The notes below the pieces were generated by a model. That model did not search any database, had not been told where the DNA came from, and saw nothing but the letters and a program-made list of their open reading frames with translations. From Dendrosporobacter quercicolus (GTDB taxonomy: Bacteria; Bacillota; Negativicutes; DSM-1736; Dendrosporobacteraceae), in NCBI RefSeq assembly GCF_900104455.1, contig NZ_FNHB01000001.1, forward strand, positions 930,001 to 994,000: a stretch of DNA of 64,000 bases, in the 5' to 3' direction. Shown piece after piece: positions 46,459-53,261 of this stretch (position 1 is its first letter; every line of letters begins with the position of its first letter). The position numbers were made by a program, and so were the translations under genes.

Positions 46459-46660
46459 TCCGCCACGCTCCTTTCTTCTCATTCAAACTTGTACCGTAGG
46501 TCACTTACTATCTCAAATCCAATCCAGTCAAGGTACTAGTGTCTTGACCAAGTTAAATCTTAGCTTAGCCAGCGTATCTTTTTGCGCACTGCTGCGTTGG
46601 CCGTAACGGCATAAGGGCAACATCGGTTTTTGCCTTCGCTGCGCTCGGTATAAACCGTGT

Positions 46661-46726
46661 TTTCTTTATCGTCAGTAGGCATACGCCCGGTATGCCTACT
46701 TCCTCCGCCTTGCATTGCAAAAAAAT
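46661..46726 (-). repeat. Interspersed intergenic repeat, copy A
   Basis: Read on the minus strand: a T6 run, then CAAGGCGGAGGA, then a hairpin GGCATAC-CGGGC-GTATGCC, then TGACGA. About 50 of 65 bases match copy B at 53085-53149. It sits between the MarR and ATPase genes. Confidence 0.65.
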
Positions 46727-46762
46727 CTACACTGTCTAATCCTAATTCACAACTTTGCCACA

Positions 46763-47182
46763 CTAGAATGCTTCAGCATTGATTTTTTTTAGCAGCTTTA
46801 CCAGCTGCTCGCTTTCTTCCTCGCTCAGCGCCGTCATTACCTGTTCCGTTAATTTGGTATGATACTGGTGATGCTCCTCGAAAGCCTGACGGCCTTTCTC
46901 GGTCAGGGTAATAAGAAAAACCCGCCGGTCTTCTTTGACAGGCTCTCTGGTGGCGTACGCCTTTTTCTCTAACCGGTCAACCGTAACGGTAGTCGTACCT
47001 GTCGTCACCCCTGACTTCTGCGCCAGGCTTCGCATATTCATCTGCCCATATGTGCCGAGAATTTCAATTGCGTGCGCTTCGGCCACCGTTAAATCACTCG
47101 AACGGATTACCGAACTCTCCCAAGACGAGAAACCATTAAAAAAACTGAACAATTCATGTGTCAACTCATCTAGCGTCTCCAT
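46763..47182 (-). CDS. MarR-family regulator, FabT-like
   Basis: A 139-residue winged-helix protein; ATG 47182 follows AAAGGAG, and the upstream in-frame start is less likely. The DNA-binding part (MRSLAQKSGVTTGTTTVTVDRLEKKAYATREPVKEDRRVFLITLTEKG) and the opening LTVAEAHAIEILGTYG resemble FabT, the MarR repressor of fatty-acid synthesis genes. Its promoter overlaps GTTTGA-ATG-TCAAAC, close to known FabT sites. A fatty-acid link is inference; it may also be a generic stress MarR. Autoregulation is likely. Confidence 0.85.
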   Translation of the reverse strand: METLDELTHELFSFFNGFSSWESSVIRSSDLTVAEAHAIEILGTYGQMNMRSLAQKSGVTTGTTTVTVDRLEKKAYATREPVKEDRRVFLITLTEKGRQAFEEHHQYHTKLTEQVMTALSEEESEQLVKLLKKINAEAF

Positions 47183-47219
47183 CAATGTTTCTCCTTTGCT
47201 TATTAGTATTATATTCAAA

Positions 47220-47252
47220 TAGTTATACTAACTAATTGTTTGAATGTCAAAC
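47220..47252 (-). promoter_or_regulatory. Promoter and operators of the MarR gene
   Basis: On the minus strand TTGACA (47245-47250) and TATAAC (47222-47227) are spaced 17 bases. GTTTGA-ATG-TCAAAC (47238-47252) covers the -35, and TAGTTA-TAC-TAACTA (47220-47234) covers the -10. Two perfect inverted repeats over one promoter fit dimeric repressor binding. Confidence 0.65.
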
Positions 47253-47670
47253 TAATTGTAAATGATCCCGCTCCTCTTGTCAAGCCATTGCTGCAGCTTG
47301 TTTGCCTGAGTATTACTGCCCTGCCGCAATACTCAGGCGGCGCTCTGGACAAATACGATGCCATTCCCGGATGTTAAAAGAAAGGCGGCAAGAGCCGCCA
47401 GCCTATCATCATAGGCCTGCCCCGGTTAGCGGCAGATCAAAAAGCTCGCCATTACTGCAAAATTCAGTAATGGCGAGCTTTACGAATACATTTAGGGAGA
47501 TAGCAAATGTTGACCAGAAGGCACTATTCCCTCACGCTTTCCCTGTGCCTCTGATAAACAGTCGATATCTCTGCCACTTCTGCTGATAAAAACCCCGAAC
47601 CTGGCGTCCAAAAACTCCAGGTTACGGAAATTTTTTTCGCAAAAGCCGGCTTGAAATAAATTACAAAATA
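47253..47670. other. Intergenic region of about 420 bases, only a hairpin seen
   Basis: Apart from the hairpin at 47441-47481 and a short GGCGG/CCGCC pairing near 47382-47398, I see no convincing gene. Short ORFs here lack ribosome sites. Confidence 0.4.
47441..47481. terminator. Terminator-like hairpin
   Basis: A perfect 17-bp inverted repeat, AAAGCTCGCCATTACTG and its complement, with a 7-base loop. No gene end is immediately adjacent. Confidence 0.6.
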
Positions 47671-47699
47671 TTGACATGGTAAGAAAATGCAAGTATTAT
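47671..47699 (+). promoter_or_regulatory. Promoter of the LptA-like gene
   Basis: TTGACA (47671-47676) and TATTAT (47694-47699) are separated by 17 bases, giving a leader of about 140 bases. Confidence 0.6.
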
Positions 47700-47840
47700 T
47701 AGTACTGTCAGAACTTAAACAGTACTATAAGTATGAATAAAGCGGTGATTTTTGTGTAATCGAAATCATAATGGCAACAATTGAACAATCCCTAAGACTC
47801 GCCGGGCTATACCACCCTATCCATCTGGAGGTCAAACAAT

Positions 47841-48326
47841 ATGTACCGTAACGTGTTATTACTCTTTATTGTATTTTTCTATCTTCTAACCTGCTCAGCA
47901 GCTCCAGCCGCTGCTGCCAAGCCGGTCATCACCGCCGACACCACCCATTATGATACAGCGAGCGGACTCTATCTGCTAAAAGGCAATGTACGTATTGAAG
48001 TCGGCAACCGCGTGATAACGGCCGGCCAGGCCAAAGTCAGCCTCAGTTCGCTGGAGGTCTGGGCTACCGGCGGCATCACCCTTACCCAGGATAACATTCA
48101 GCTAACCGCCGGCAGCGTTTACGTCTACGGCGCCCGGAAGCAAGCGGCGCTTGGCGGCGGCGTGACATTATCGCAGCCCCACATCACCATTACCGCCGAT
48201 ACGGCGGACTTCAACTGGCGCACCAAAATTGGAACATTTACCGGCAATGTGCAGGTCACTCAAGGCAGTAACACATGGCCGGCGCCTTCTGTAACCTACA
48301 ATATTAAAACCGGTACGCTGCAATAG
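47841..48326 (+). CDS. LptA/OstA-like periplasmic protein
   Basis: A 161-residue exported protein; signal peptide LLLFIVFFYLLTCSAAPAAAA. The mature part is a repeating beta-jellyroll typical of OstA_N (ITADTTHYDTASGLYLLKGNVRIEVG, ITLTQDNIQLTAGSVYVYG, ITADTADFNWRTKIGTFTGNVQV). LptA-type proteins bridge lipopolysaccharide across the periplasm, so the gene supports an LPS-bearing outer membrane. It is not next to lptB or lptC and may be a paralogue rather than the main LptA. Confidence 0.85.
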   Translation: MYRNVLLLFIVFFYLLTCSAAPAAAAKPVITADTTHYDTASGLYLLKGNVRIEVGNRVITAGQAKVSLSSLEVWATGGITLTQDNIQLTAGSVYVYGARKQAALGGGVTLSQPHITITADTADFNWRTKIGTFTGNVQVTQGSNTWPAPSVTYNIKTGTLQ

Positions 48327-48407
48327 CCCTGTCCACCTCTGCTGACAATAATTTCGCTAAGAGGCGTAACAGTCCGGATCCTAACAACACAAAGGAGCTG
48401 TCGTAAT

Positions 48408-48542
48408 ATGCCATGGCTTGACGGGCTAACCCCGTTGTGGTTCGCAGGCGCAGTATTTATCATCTACAGCAACCGCAATTTGTTTTTCCCAAATTTCATT
48501 TCAGCTTATTGCATCTTAATTGATAATAAGATATCTTCATAA
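48408..48542 (+). CDS. Possible 44-residue small membrane peptide
   Basis: ATG 48408 is preceded by AAAGGAG at a spacing of 10. The peptide begins MPWLDGLTPLWFAGAVFIIY, with one hydrophobic segment, then NRNLFFPNF and a polar end. It follows the LptA-like gene by 80 bases. The strong ribosome site is the main support; no homologue is recognised. Confidence 0.4.
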   Translation: MPWLDGLTPLWFAGAVFIIYSNRNLFFPNFISAYCILIDNKISS

Positions 48543-48662
48543 GTCAATAAAAAAGCCGCCTGGCTGACGAATGGGTTTGCTTTTACCAAACGGCAAAGTT
48601 TGATTGTAACAGCGGTAATTCCCGGCATTTAGAATTTTGTTAGATTATAGGGAGGCAAAACG

Positions 48663-49322
48663 ATGAATCACTTAACAAAAAAATTTATTATTTATTCCAT
48701 GATCGGTATCCTGCAAATAGGGTTTGGAGCAGCCGTAATCGAAGCATCGCCAAGGGATCAACGTTATCAGGAGCGGGAGCATGGCCGCGACTTTGAGCGG
48801 GCCTGGCGGGAACGGGAGCGGAAGTACGATGAGCAGGTACGTAAAGAAATTGAACGCTACCAACAGGAAATGCGGCGGCATAACGAAAGCAAATGGCAAG
48901 AGCGCGAAAGAGAACGCCATTACCAAAAACTGCGTGATATTTGGGAATGGCGTCAACGGGAGCATCAGCGCGCGCATAATGAGCGGCTGCGTAAAGAAAA
49001 TGAGCTCCACGAACGGGAAATGCGGCAGCGTCAGCATGAAAGCAGAAGAGAATGGCAGGAGCGGCAAAGATGGGAGCGGAATCGTCATGAGCGGGAAGTT
49101 CGTGAGATTCAGGAACAGCGTCAACGGGAAAAACAGCGGGAGCGGGAGCATGATGCGCGGCTGCGTAAAGAGAATGAACGCCACAAACGGGAAATGCAGC
49201 GGCGTCAGCATGAAAGTGAAAGAGAATGGCGGGAGCGGCAAGAACGCGAACAGGCGCGGCATGGCCGTGAAGTACGTGAGATTGCAGCGTTCCTGATTGG
49301 AACTGCAATTGGCTCCAGGTAA
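48663..49322 (+). CDS. Exported Arg/Glu-rich repetitive coiled-coil protein
   Basis: A 219-residue protein; ATG 48663 has GGAGGCAAAACG upstream. After a signal peptide (FIIYSMIGILQIGFGAAVIEA) nearly every residue is Arg, Glu, Gln, His or Lys. Three imperfect repeats of about 55-60 residues are visible, with the core RLRKENELHEREMRQRQHES in the second and RLRKENERHKREMQRRQHES in the third, and VRKEIERYQQEMRRHNES in the first. The C-terminus is a short hydrophobic AAFLIGTAIG, perhaps a membrane anchor. It should form a long charged coiled coil in the periplasm. The function is unknown. Long antisense frames across it are composition artefacts. Confidence 0.7.
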   Translation: MNHLTKKFIIYSMIGILQIGFGAAVIEASPRDQRYQEREHGRDFERAWRERERKYDEQVRKEIERYQQEMRRHNESKWQERERERHYQKLRDIWEWRQREHQRAHNERLRKENELHEREMRQRQHESRREWQERQRWERNRHEREVREIQEQRQREKQREREHDARLRKENERHKREMQRRQHESEREWRERQEREQARHGREVREIAAFLIGTAIGSR

Positions 49323-49454
49323 TTAAATGAATAGCCGGCTAATGAGGAGATTTAACAGTTCGACGCCGGGGCCGGTTACTAGACCTACTGGTTAGAACTA
49401 CCGTAAACAGGCCAAAATACTCTTACCAGTCTATAGCGAAATGGAGTTGAGTAA

Positions 49455-50468
49455 ATGAAAGCTTTAATTTACAAAGGTCCAAAAAAGGTGGAATTACAGG
49501 AAAGGCCGACGCCGGTTTGCGGTCCTGATGATGTATTGGTGCGCAATGTCCGGGCTGGAATTTGCGGGTCAGATGTTACTGCCTATCTGTATGACGGAAA
49601 ATATGTGGGGATTTTACCGGATTTGGAATTTGGGCACGAAATGGTTGGCTATGTCTATGAAGTTGGTAAAAACGTAACTTGTGTGGAAAAAGGAACCAGG
49701 GTATTTGTTAATCCGATGACTTGTACTCCCGATCCAAGTGCTTCTGACCGGGCCGGGGCCTTTTCGCAATTTGTGTTGGTTCAGTATGCCAGGCTTAACG
49801 ATAATATTTATCCTTTGCCTGATGCACTGTCTTTTGATGATGCGGTTCTAATTGAGCCTTTTTCAGTAGGAACCCACGGCAAAAATATCCCTCAGACGAA
49901 ACCGGAAAATCATGTGGTGATTTATGGCGCCGGTACCATCGGCCTCTGTGCGCTAAGTGGCTTGATTGCCCAGGGAAATAAAAAAGTAGCCGTTTTGGAT
50001 ATGGATGATAGGCGTTTGCAAACTGTAAGGGAACTAGGCGGAATAGGGTTTAATCCGAAGTCAGGAGATGTGCGCAATTTTTTAATTGGACAATTCGGGG
50101 AAATAACAAAATCGCATGGGTCTTCGGCGATTAACATTGATGTGGCGATTGACTGCGCCGGCGCGCCGAATATTCCGGAGGATTTCCTGAATTACGCCAA
50201 ACTAGGGGCCAAATTATCTTGTGTAGCTTTGCATAAAAAGAGTCTTTTAATCAATTTCATGCAAATTATGAGTAGTGAAGCTGTCATCATGGGGTCACGG
50301 GGCTATACCTCCGAGGACATTTTGGAAGTCATCAACAATTTGACCAGCAAAAAAGTAAATATCACCAAAATCATTACCCACAGGTTTAAACTCACTGACG
50401 CCGCCAAAGCCTTTGAAATCGCCTCCAACCAAAGTCTTGCAATTAAAGTCGTTTTGGATTTGGAATAA
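49455..50468 (+). CDS. Zinc-type medium-chain alcohol/polyol dehydrogenase
   Basis: A 337-residue MDR enzyme. Catalytic zinc ligands are in AGICGSDVTAY and EFGHEMVGYV, and the Rossmann motif is VVIYGAGTIGLCALSGL. The lobe that normally carries four structural-zinc cysteines reads NPMTCTPDPSASDRAGAF with a single Cys, so the structural zinc is absent. Sorbitol, threonine and galactitol-phosphate dehydrogenases are the nearest groups; the substrate is unclear. ATG 49455 is preceded by a weak GGAG. Monocistronic. Confidence 0.85.
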   Translation: MKALIYKGPKKVELQERPTPVCGPDDVLVRNVRAGICGSDVTAYLYDGKYVGILPDLEFGHEMVGYVYEVGKNVTCVEKGTRVFVNPMTCTPDPSASDRAGAFSQFVLVQYARLNDNIYPLPDALSFDDAVLIEPFSVGTHGKNIPQTKPENHVVIYGAGTIGLCALSGLIAQGNKKVAVLDMDDRRLQTVRELGGIGFNPKSGDVRNFLIGQFGEITKSHGSSAINIDVAIDCAGAPNIPEDFLNYAKLGAKLSCVALHKKSLLINFMQIMSSEAVIMGSRGYTSEDILEVINNLTSKKVNITKIITHRFKLTDAAKAFEIASNQSLAIKVVLDLE

Positions 50469-50524
50469 ACACCTCTGAAATTGTGATAGTTTAGTAAAAA
50501 AATACTTTCGCTGCTTGCTGGCTG

Positions 50525-50899
50525 TTAAAATAATCTGGCGAACCCGCTGCCCAGCCATGTAGCCGAAAAGCCAACCAGAACATTAAGCCCGACATTATAA
50601 ACAGCACGCAGCATATTTGCTTCCTGCAGCAAATGGATTGTTTCATAGCTAAATGATGAGAAGGTGGTCATCCCGCCTACAAAGCCCACGATAAAACCCA
50701 GCCGCCAGCAGGGGCTGATATTTAACCGCTCCGCAGCAAACGCCATAAAGGCGCCAATAATAAAACAACCAGCAATATTGACAATCAGCGTACCATAAGG
50801 AAATTCTGCGCCAAACCGCGCTGCAGCCCAGGCAGACACCAGGTACCGGGCCACTGAACCAATGGCTCCCCCAATTGCTACCAACATGATTTCCAACAA
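50525..50899 (-). CDS. crcB: Fluoride channel CrcB/Fluc
   Basis: A 124-residue four-helix protein. TTG 50899 is chosen because AAGGTGAGG lies 8 bases upstream and the family begins here (IMLVAIGGAIGSVARYLVS); ATG 50887 is the alternative. Conserved channel motifs are TLIVNIAGCFIIG and GGMTTFSSFSYET. Fluc proteins work as dual-topology dimers that let fluoride leave the cell. The much longer open frame upstream is noncoding leader containing a fluoride riboswitch. Confidence 0.95.
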   Translation of the reverse strand: MLEIMLVAIGGAIGSVARYLVSAWAAARFGAEFPYGTLIVNIAGCFIIGAFMAFAAERLNISPCWRLGFIVGFVGGMTTFSSFSYETIHLLQEANMLRAVYNVGLNVLVGFSATWLGSGFARLF

Positions 50900-51032
50900 C
50901 TTTTCCACCTCACCTTCCAGCCATTGCTTTACATTGTTTCGGAACTTGCTTCGAAACAGATCGCTTTCCCTCCAGAAATCCGTAATCGTAGGCATAACCT
51001 GCGAATTAAACACTGCTACGCCGGAAGCGCCT

Positions 51033-51117
51033 GCTAAAACAAAACAGACTCCTACCACGCTAAGTGGTAGGAGTCATTACCGTTTGCACGGGGTTTAAGG
51101 CGAACTCCATCGCCGCT
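51033..51117 (-). ncRNA. Fluoride riboswitch (crcB motif) with terminator platform
   Basis: On the minus strand the aptamer begins GGCGATGGAGTTCGCC, the hallmark of the crcB motif, followed by AACC, then AACGGTAATGACTCCTACC. The last segment, GACTCCTACCAC, is repeated as its complement GTGGTAGGAGTC (51048-51076), forming an intrinsic terminator followed by TGTTTTGTTTT. Fluoride binding should favour the aptamer and allow read-through into crcB. Confidence 0.92.
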
Positions 51118-51133
51118 ATTTATCTATGGCTTT

Positions 51134-51163
51134 ATTATACCAGTCCCCTCAATTCAACGTCAA
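51134..51163 (-). promoter_or_regulatory. Promoter of the fluoride riboswitch/crcB unit
   Basis: On the minus strand TTGACG (51158-51163) and TATAAT (51134-51139) are separated by 18 bases, about 20 bases before the aptamer. Confidence 0.65.
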
Positions 51164-51255
51164 TAAAAACCTGCTGTACAGAAATTTCTTCCGCCGGAAT
51201 TGACACCAAGGCTACCGGAAGGCTCTATGGGGCAGCAGAGACTTAGCGCAGGGAC

Positions 51256-51289
51256 AAAAAAACTGGAAGACTTCTTTTAAGAAGCTTCC
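51256..51289 (-). terminator. Terminator of the nitroreductase gene
   Basis: On the minus strand GGAAGCTTCTT pairs with AAGAAGTCTTCC, followed by AGTTTTTTT. Confidence 0.75.
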
Positions 51290-51326
51290 GAATTTAAAAT
51301 TTCAGCTTTTTTACCGCAAATCGCTA

Positions 51327-51905
51327 TTAGAAGCCAATCCACGTAATCTTGCTTTGTACATCTTCTCTTGTGACAAGGGGAGCTTCAGCCGGATAGCCAA
51401 TCGGAATAATTGCGGCAATTTTTTGGGTATTCCTAAGACCTAGAACTTCTCTGGTTATTGAAGAATGGCATGTTTCCCCGCCGATCCACACTGTCCCAAG
51501 TCCTTCCTCCCAGGCTGCCAGAAGAAGATTCTGTACAGCAGCGCAAGCCGCCATCAAAGATTTTTCGGTCTTCTCGGCATTCCCTTCGAACAATTCATAG
51601 GTTATGATGATGTGTATTGGCGCGCCGCCAAAGTTCTCGGCATATTTCAGCATTGCCGCCTTCTGATCGTCAGGAATATAGGCAGCCTTTGGTATGTAGT
51701 CCCGGGCAAAATCGGAAAACACCTTGCATACTTTGACAACTGCTTCTCCCCTGGCAACAAAGAAATTCCAGGCCTGCTCATTCCCGTTGGACGGCGCCCA
51801 ATTGGCAGCTTCCAATACCTTGAGAAGCTTATCCTTCGGTACCTCGTCCGCTTTGTACTTTCTTATGCTGCGTCTGTTTTTAATTCCGTCAAGCACTGCA
51901 CCCAT
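51327..51905 (-). CDS. Nitroreductase family protein
   Basis: A 192-residue FMN enzyme; ATG 51905 follows AAAGGGG. Family blocks: IKNRRSIRKYKADEVP with the phosphate-binding arginines, NWAPSNGNEQAWNFFV, and GLGTVWIGGETCHSS with AIIPIGYPAEAP. It reduces nitro compounds, quinones or other electrophiles with NAD(P)H. The substrate is unknown. Monocistronic. Confidence 0.9.
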   Translation of the reverse strand: MGAVLDGIKNRRSIRKYKADEVPKDKLLKVLEAANWAPSNGNEQAWNFFVARGEAVVKVCKVFSDFARDYIPKAAYIPDDQKAAMLKYAENFGGAPIHIIITYELFEGNAEKTEKSLMAACAAVQNLLLAAWEEGLGTVWIGGETCHSSITREVLGLRNTQKIAAIIPIGYPAEAPLVTREDVQSKITWIGF

Positions 51906-52042
51906 AACAATCCCCTTTCTTCGCAAAATTTTGTTTCAGAGAGTGAACTACATTTATTATAACATGTCAACCAGTTTCCAGCTTCAGACTCTTTACGAAG
52001 TTTCATCAGTTCGATTTCCCCCGGAACAAAGGGGACAAAAGG

Positions 52043-52216
52043 AAGGGACAGGGGGGGACGTTCCTTTTTTGTCACCTTTGTGAATACTGTCCACGCTTTT
52101 AAATATTGTGCAACTCGGCCGCAGTCCCGCTTCGGCTGATGCGAACGGTCCGCTAAGATGTTGACAGAAAAGGAACGTCCCCAATTGTCCGAAAAGGAAC
52201 GTCCCCCAATTGTCCG
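52043..52216. repeat. Short repeats with core GGAACGTCCCC in direct and inverted copies
   Basis: Two adjacent direct copies (AAAAGGAACGTCCCCAATTG at 52168 onward and again from 52192) are followed by TGTCCG. An inverted relative, GGGACGTTCCTTTTTTG, lies near 52054-52070. Direct and inverted copies could form a large stem. There is no coding content. The region separates the nitroreductase gene from the biosynthetic cluster. Confidence 0.55.
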
Positions 52217-52229
52217 CGGGGGCGTCATT

Positions 52230-53012
52230 TTAGAACATTTTATATAAACCGCTCTTCAGTCGGTTCATATCTAAATTTATTTCAGCTTTTTTCGGGTAGG
52301 TCATTGAGTAAATATACTCTCCTGCCATAAAGGTAATCGAATAATATTGAAAAAAATTTGTAAAATCGCTAACAAAATAGCCGTTATGTACTTCAATATT
52401 TTTTATTTCTAAAATGCTTAAAGGAATGGTTAGCCCGGTTCTAAGCACCTTGGAAAGAGATTCCTTGATTGTCCAAATCATCAGCAGAAAGCTTTCATAA
52501 GAACAATTGACGCTATCGGCAAGCTCCTTTTCATGTTGTGTCAGCTCTGCTTCAACGCCTGAAAATGTATTACGGCTAATCTTTTCAATATCAACGCCAA
52601 GAATAAGCATCTCATGAAAAGCGGCCGCTACTGCACTGTCTTCACAGTGAGACAAGCTTACCTGGGTGTTGCCGCCGGTCTCACAAACTACCAGCGGTTG
52701 ATTAAAAACGCCGTTTTTAATCTGAATTTTTTTAAAATTGGTTTGACCAGTCAATGCAGAAACAGCTTTTTTAGCAGAGTATCTTCCTAAAAGAAAACTT
52801 TTGATCCTCAGTTTATACTGAAGAGTTTCAAAATACCGGTTTTCCTCTTCATGAAGAAACTGTCTAACGCTTGTCATTTGATCAAAATCAATAATTTTTA
52901 AAAAGTTCAGGCAGACTTTATACTCCCTCTGCGCAAATTTTACTGAAAACCATTCTGTATAGGTATTGCATCCATCTGAAATGTCAGCTTTTCCAATCCA
53001 TTTTGTATTCAT
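52230..53012 (-). CDS. Sfp-type 4'-phosphopantetheinyl transferase
   Basis: About 260 residues from ATG 53012 (GGGG upstream). The longer frame to 53099 runs into an interspersed repeat and is less likely. Diagnostic motifs: VSLSHCEDSAVAAAF, LGVDIEKISR with the Mg-binding acid residues, and WTIKESLSKVLRTG. It transfers the phosphopantetheine arm of CoA to carrier-protein serines. Its position after the AcpK-like ACP and KS genes, and beside a PKS, suggests it activates the carrier domains of this cluster. Confidence 0.9.
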   Translation of the reverse strand: MNTKWIGKADISDGCNTYTEWFSVKFAQREYKVCLNFLKIIDFDQMTSVRQFLHEEENRYFETLQYKLRIKSFLLGRYSAKKAVSALTGQTNFKKIQIKNGVFNQPLVVCETGGNTQVSLSHCEDSAVAAAFHEMLILGVDIEKISRNTFSGVEAELTQHEKELADSVNCSYESFLLMIWTIKESLSKVLRTGLTIPLSILEIKNIEVHNGYFVSDFTNFFQYYSITFMAGEYIYSMTYPKKAEINLDMNRLKSGLYKMF

Positions 53013-53084
53013 AACCAACCCCGGCATAACAAATTTTGTACTAATACTGCGCCAATCTGAAACTGCAAGATAATGGCGAAGCAA

Positions 53085-53149
53085 TTTTTTGTAAGACAAG
53101 GCGGAGGACTGAGGCCTACCGGACGTATGCCGATTGACGACAACGCAGT
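53085..53149 (+). repeat. Interspersed intergenic repeat, copy B
   Basis: A T6 run, CAAGGCGGAGGA, GGCCTAC-CGGAC-GTATGCC and TGACGA. It is related to copy A (46661-46726) but in the opposite orientation. It lies between the Sfp and KS genes of the biosynthetic cluster. Confidence 0.65.
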
Positions 53150-53261
53150 ATTGCAGTATTACGGAAAATCGTCCGTCAGTAGCTGCAGAGTTCAGGGTTG
53201 GTGCAGTACTCTAGCATCCCTGAACGAAATAATCCCTCCGCAAAAAAGGAAGGATTACCAG

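Noticed and set aside
46560-46763. 67-codon ORF between the MarR and ATPase genes
   Set aside because: It is a translation of interspersed repeat copy A; the same peptide pattern appears in copy B at 53073-53160 in a noncoding context.
48672-49308. Two long antisense ORFs (about 200 codons) over the Arg/Glu-rich gene
   Set aside because: They result from the biased codon composition of the sense repeat; they lack ribosome sites, and the sense frame has a signal peptide and a good ribosome site.
50900-51058. N-terminal extension of CrcB in the longest open frame
   Set aside because: This stretch is the leader after the fluoride riboswitch; the CrcB family begins at the TTG/ATG chosen and the extension overlaps the terminator region.
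53013-53099. Longer N-terminus of the phosphopantetheinyl transferase
   Set aside because: The extension runs into interspersed repeat copy B and has no ribosome site, so the internal ATG 53012 is preferred.
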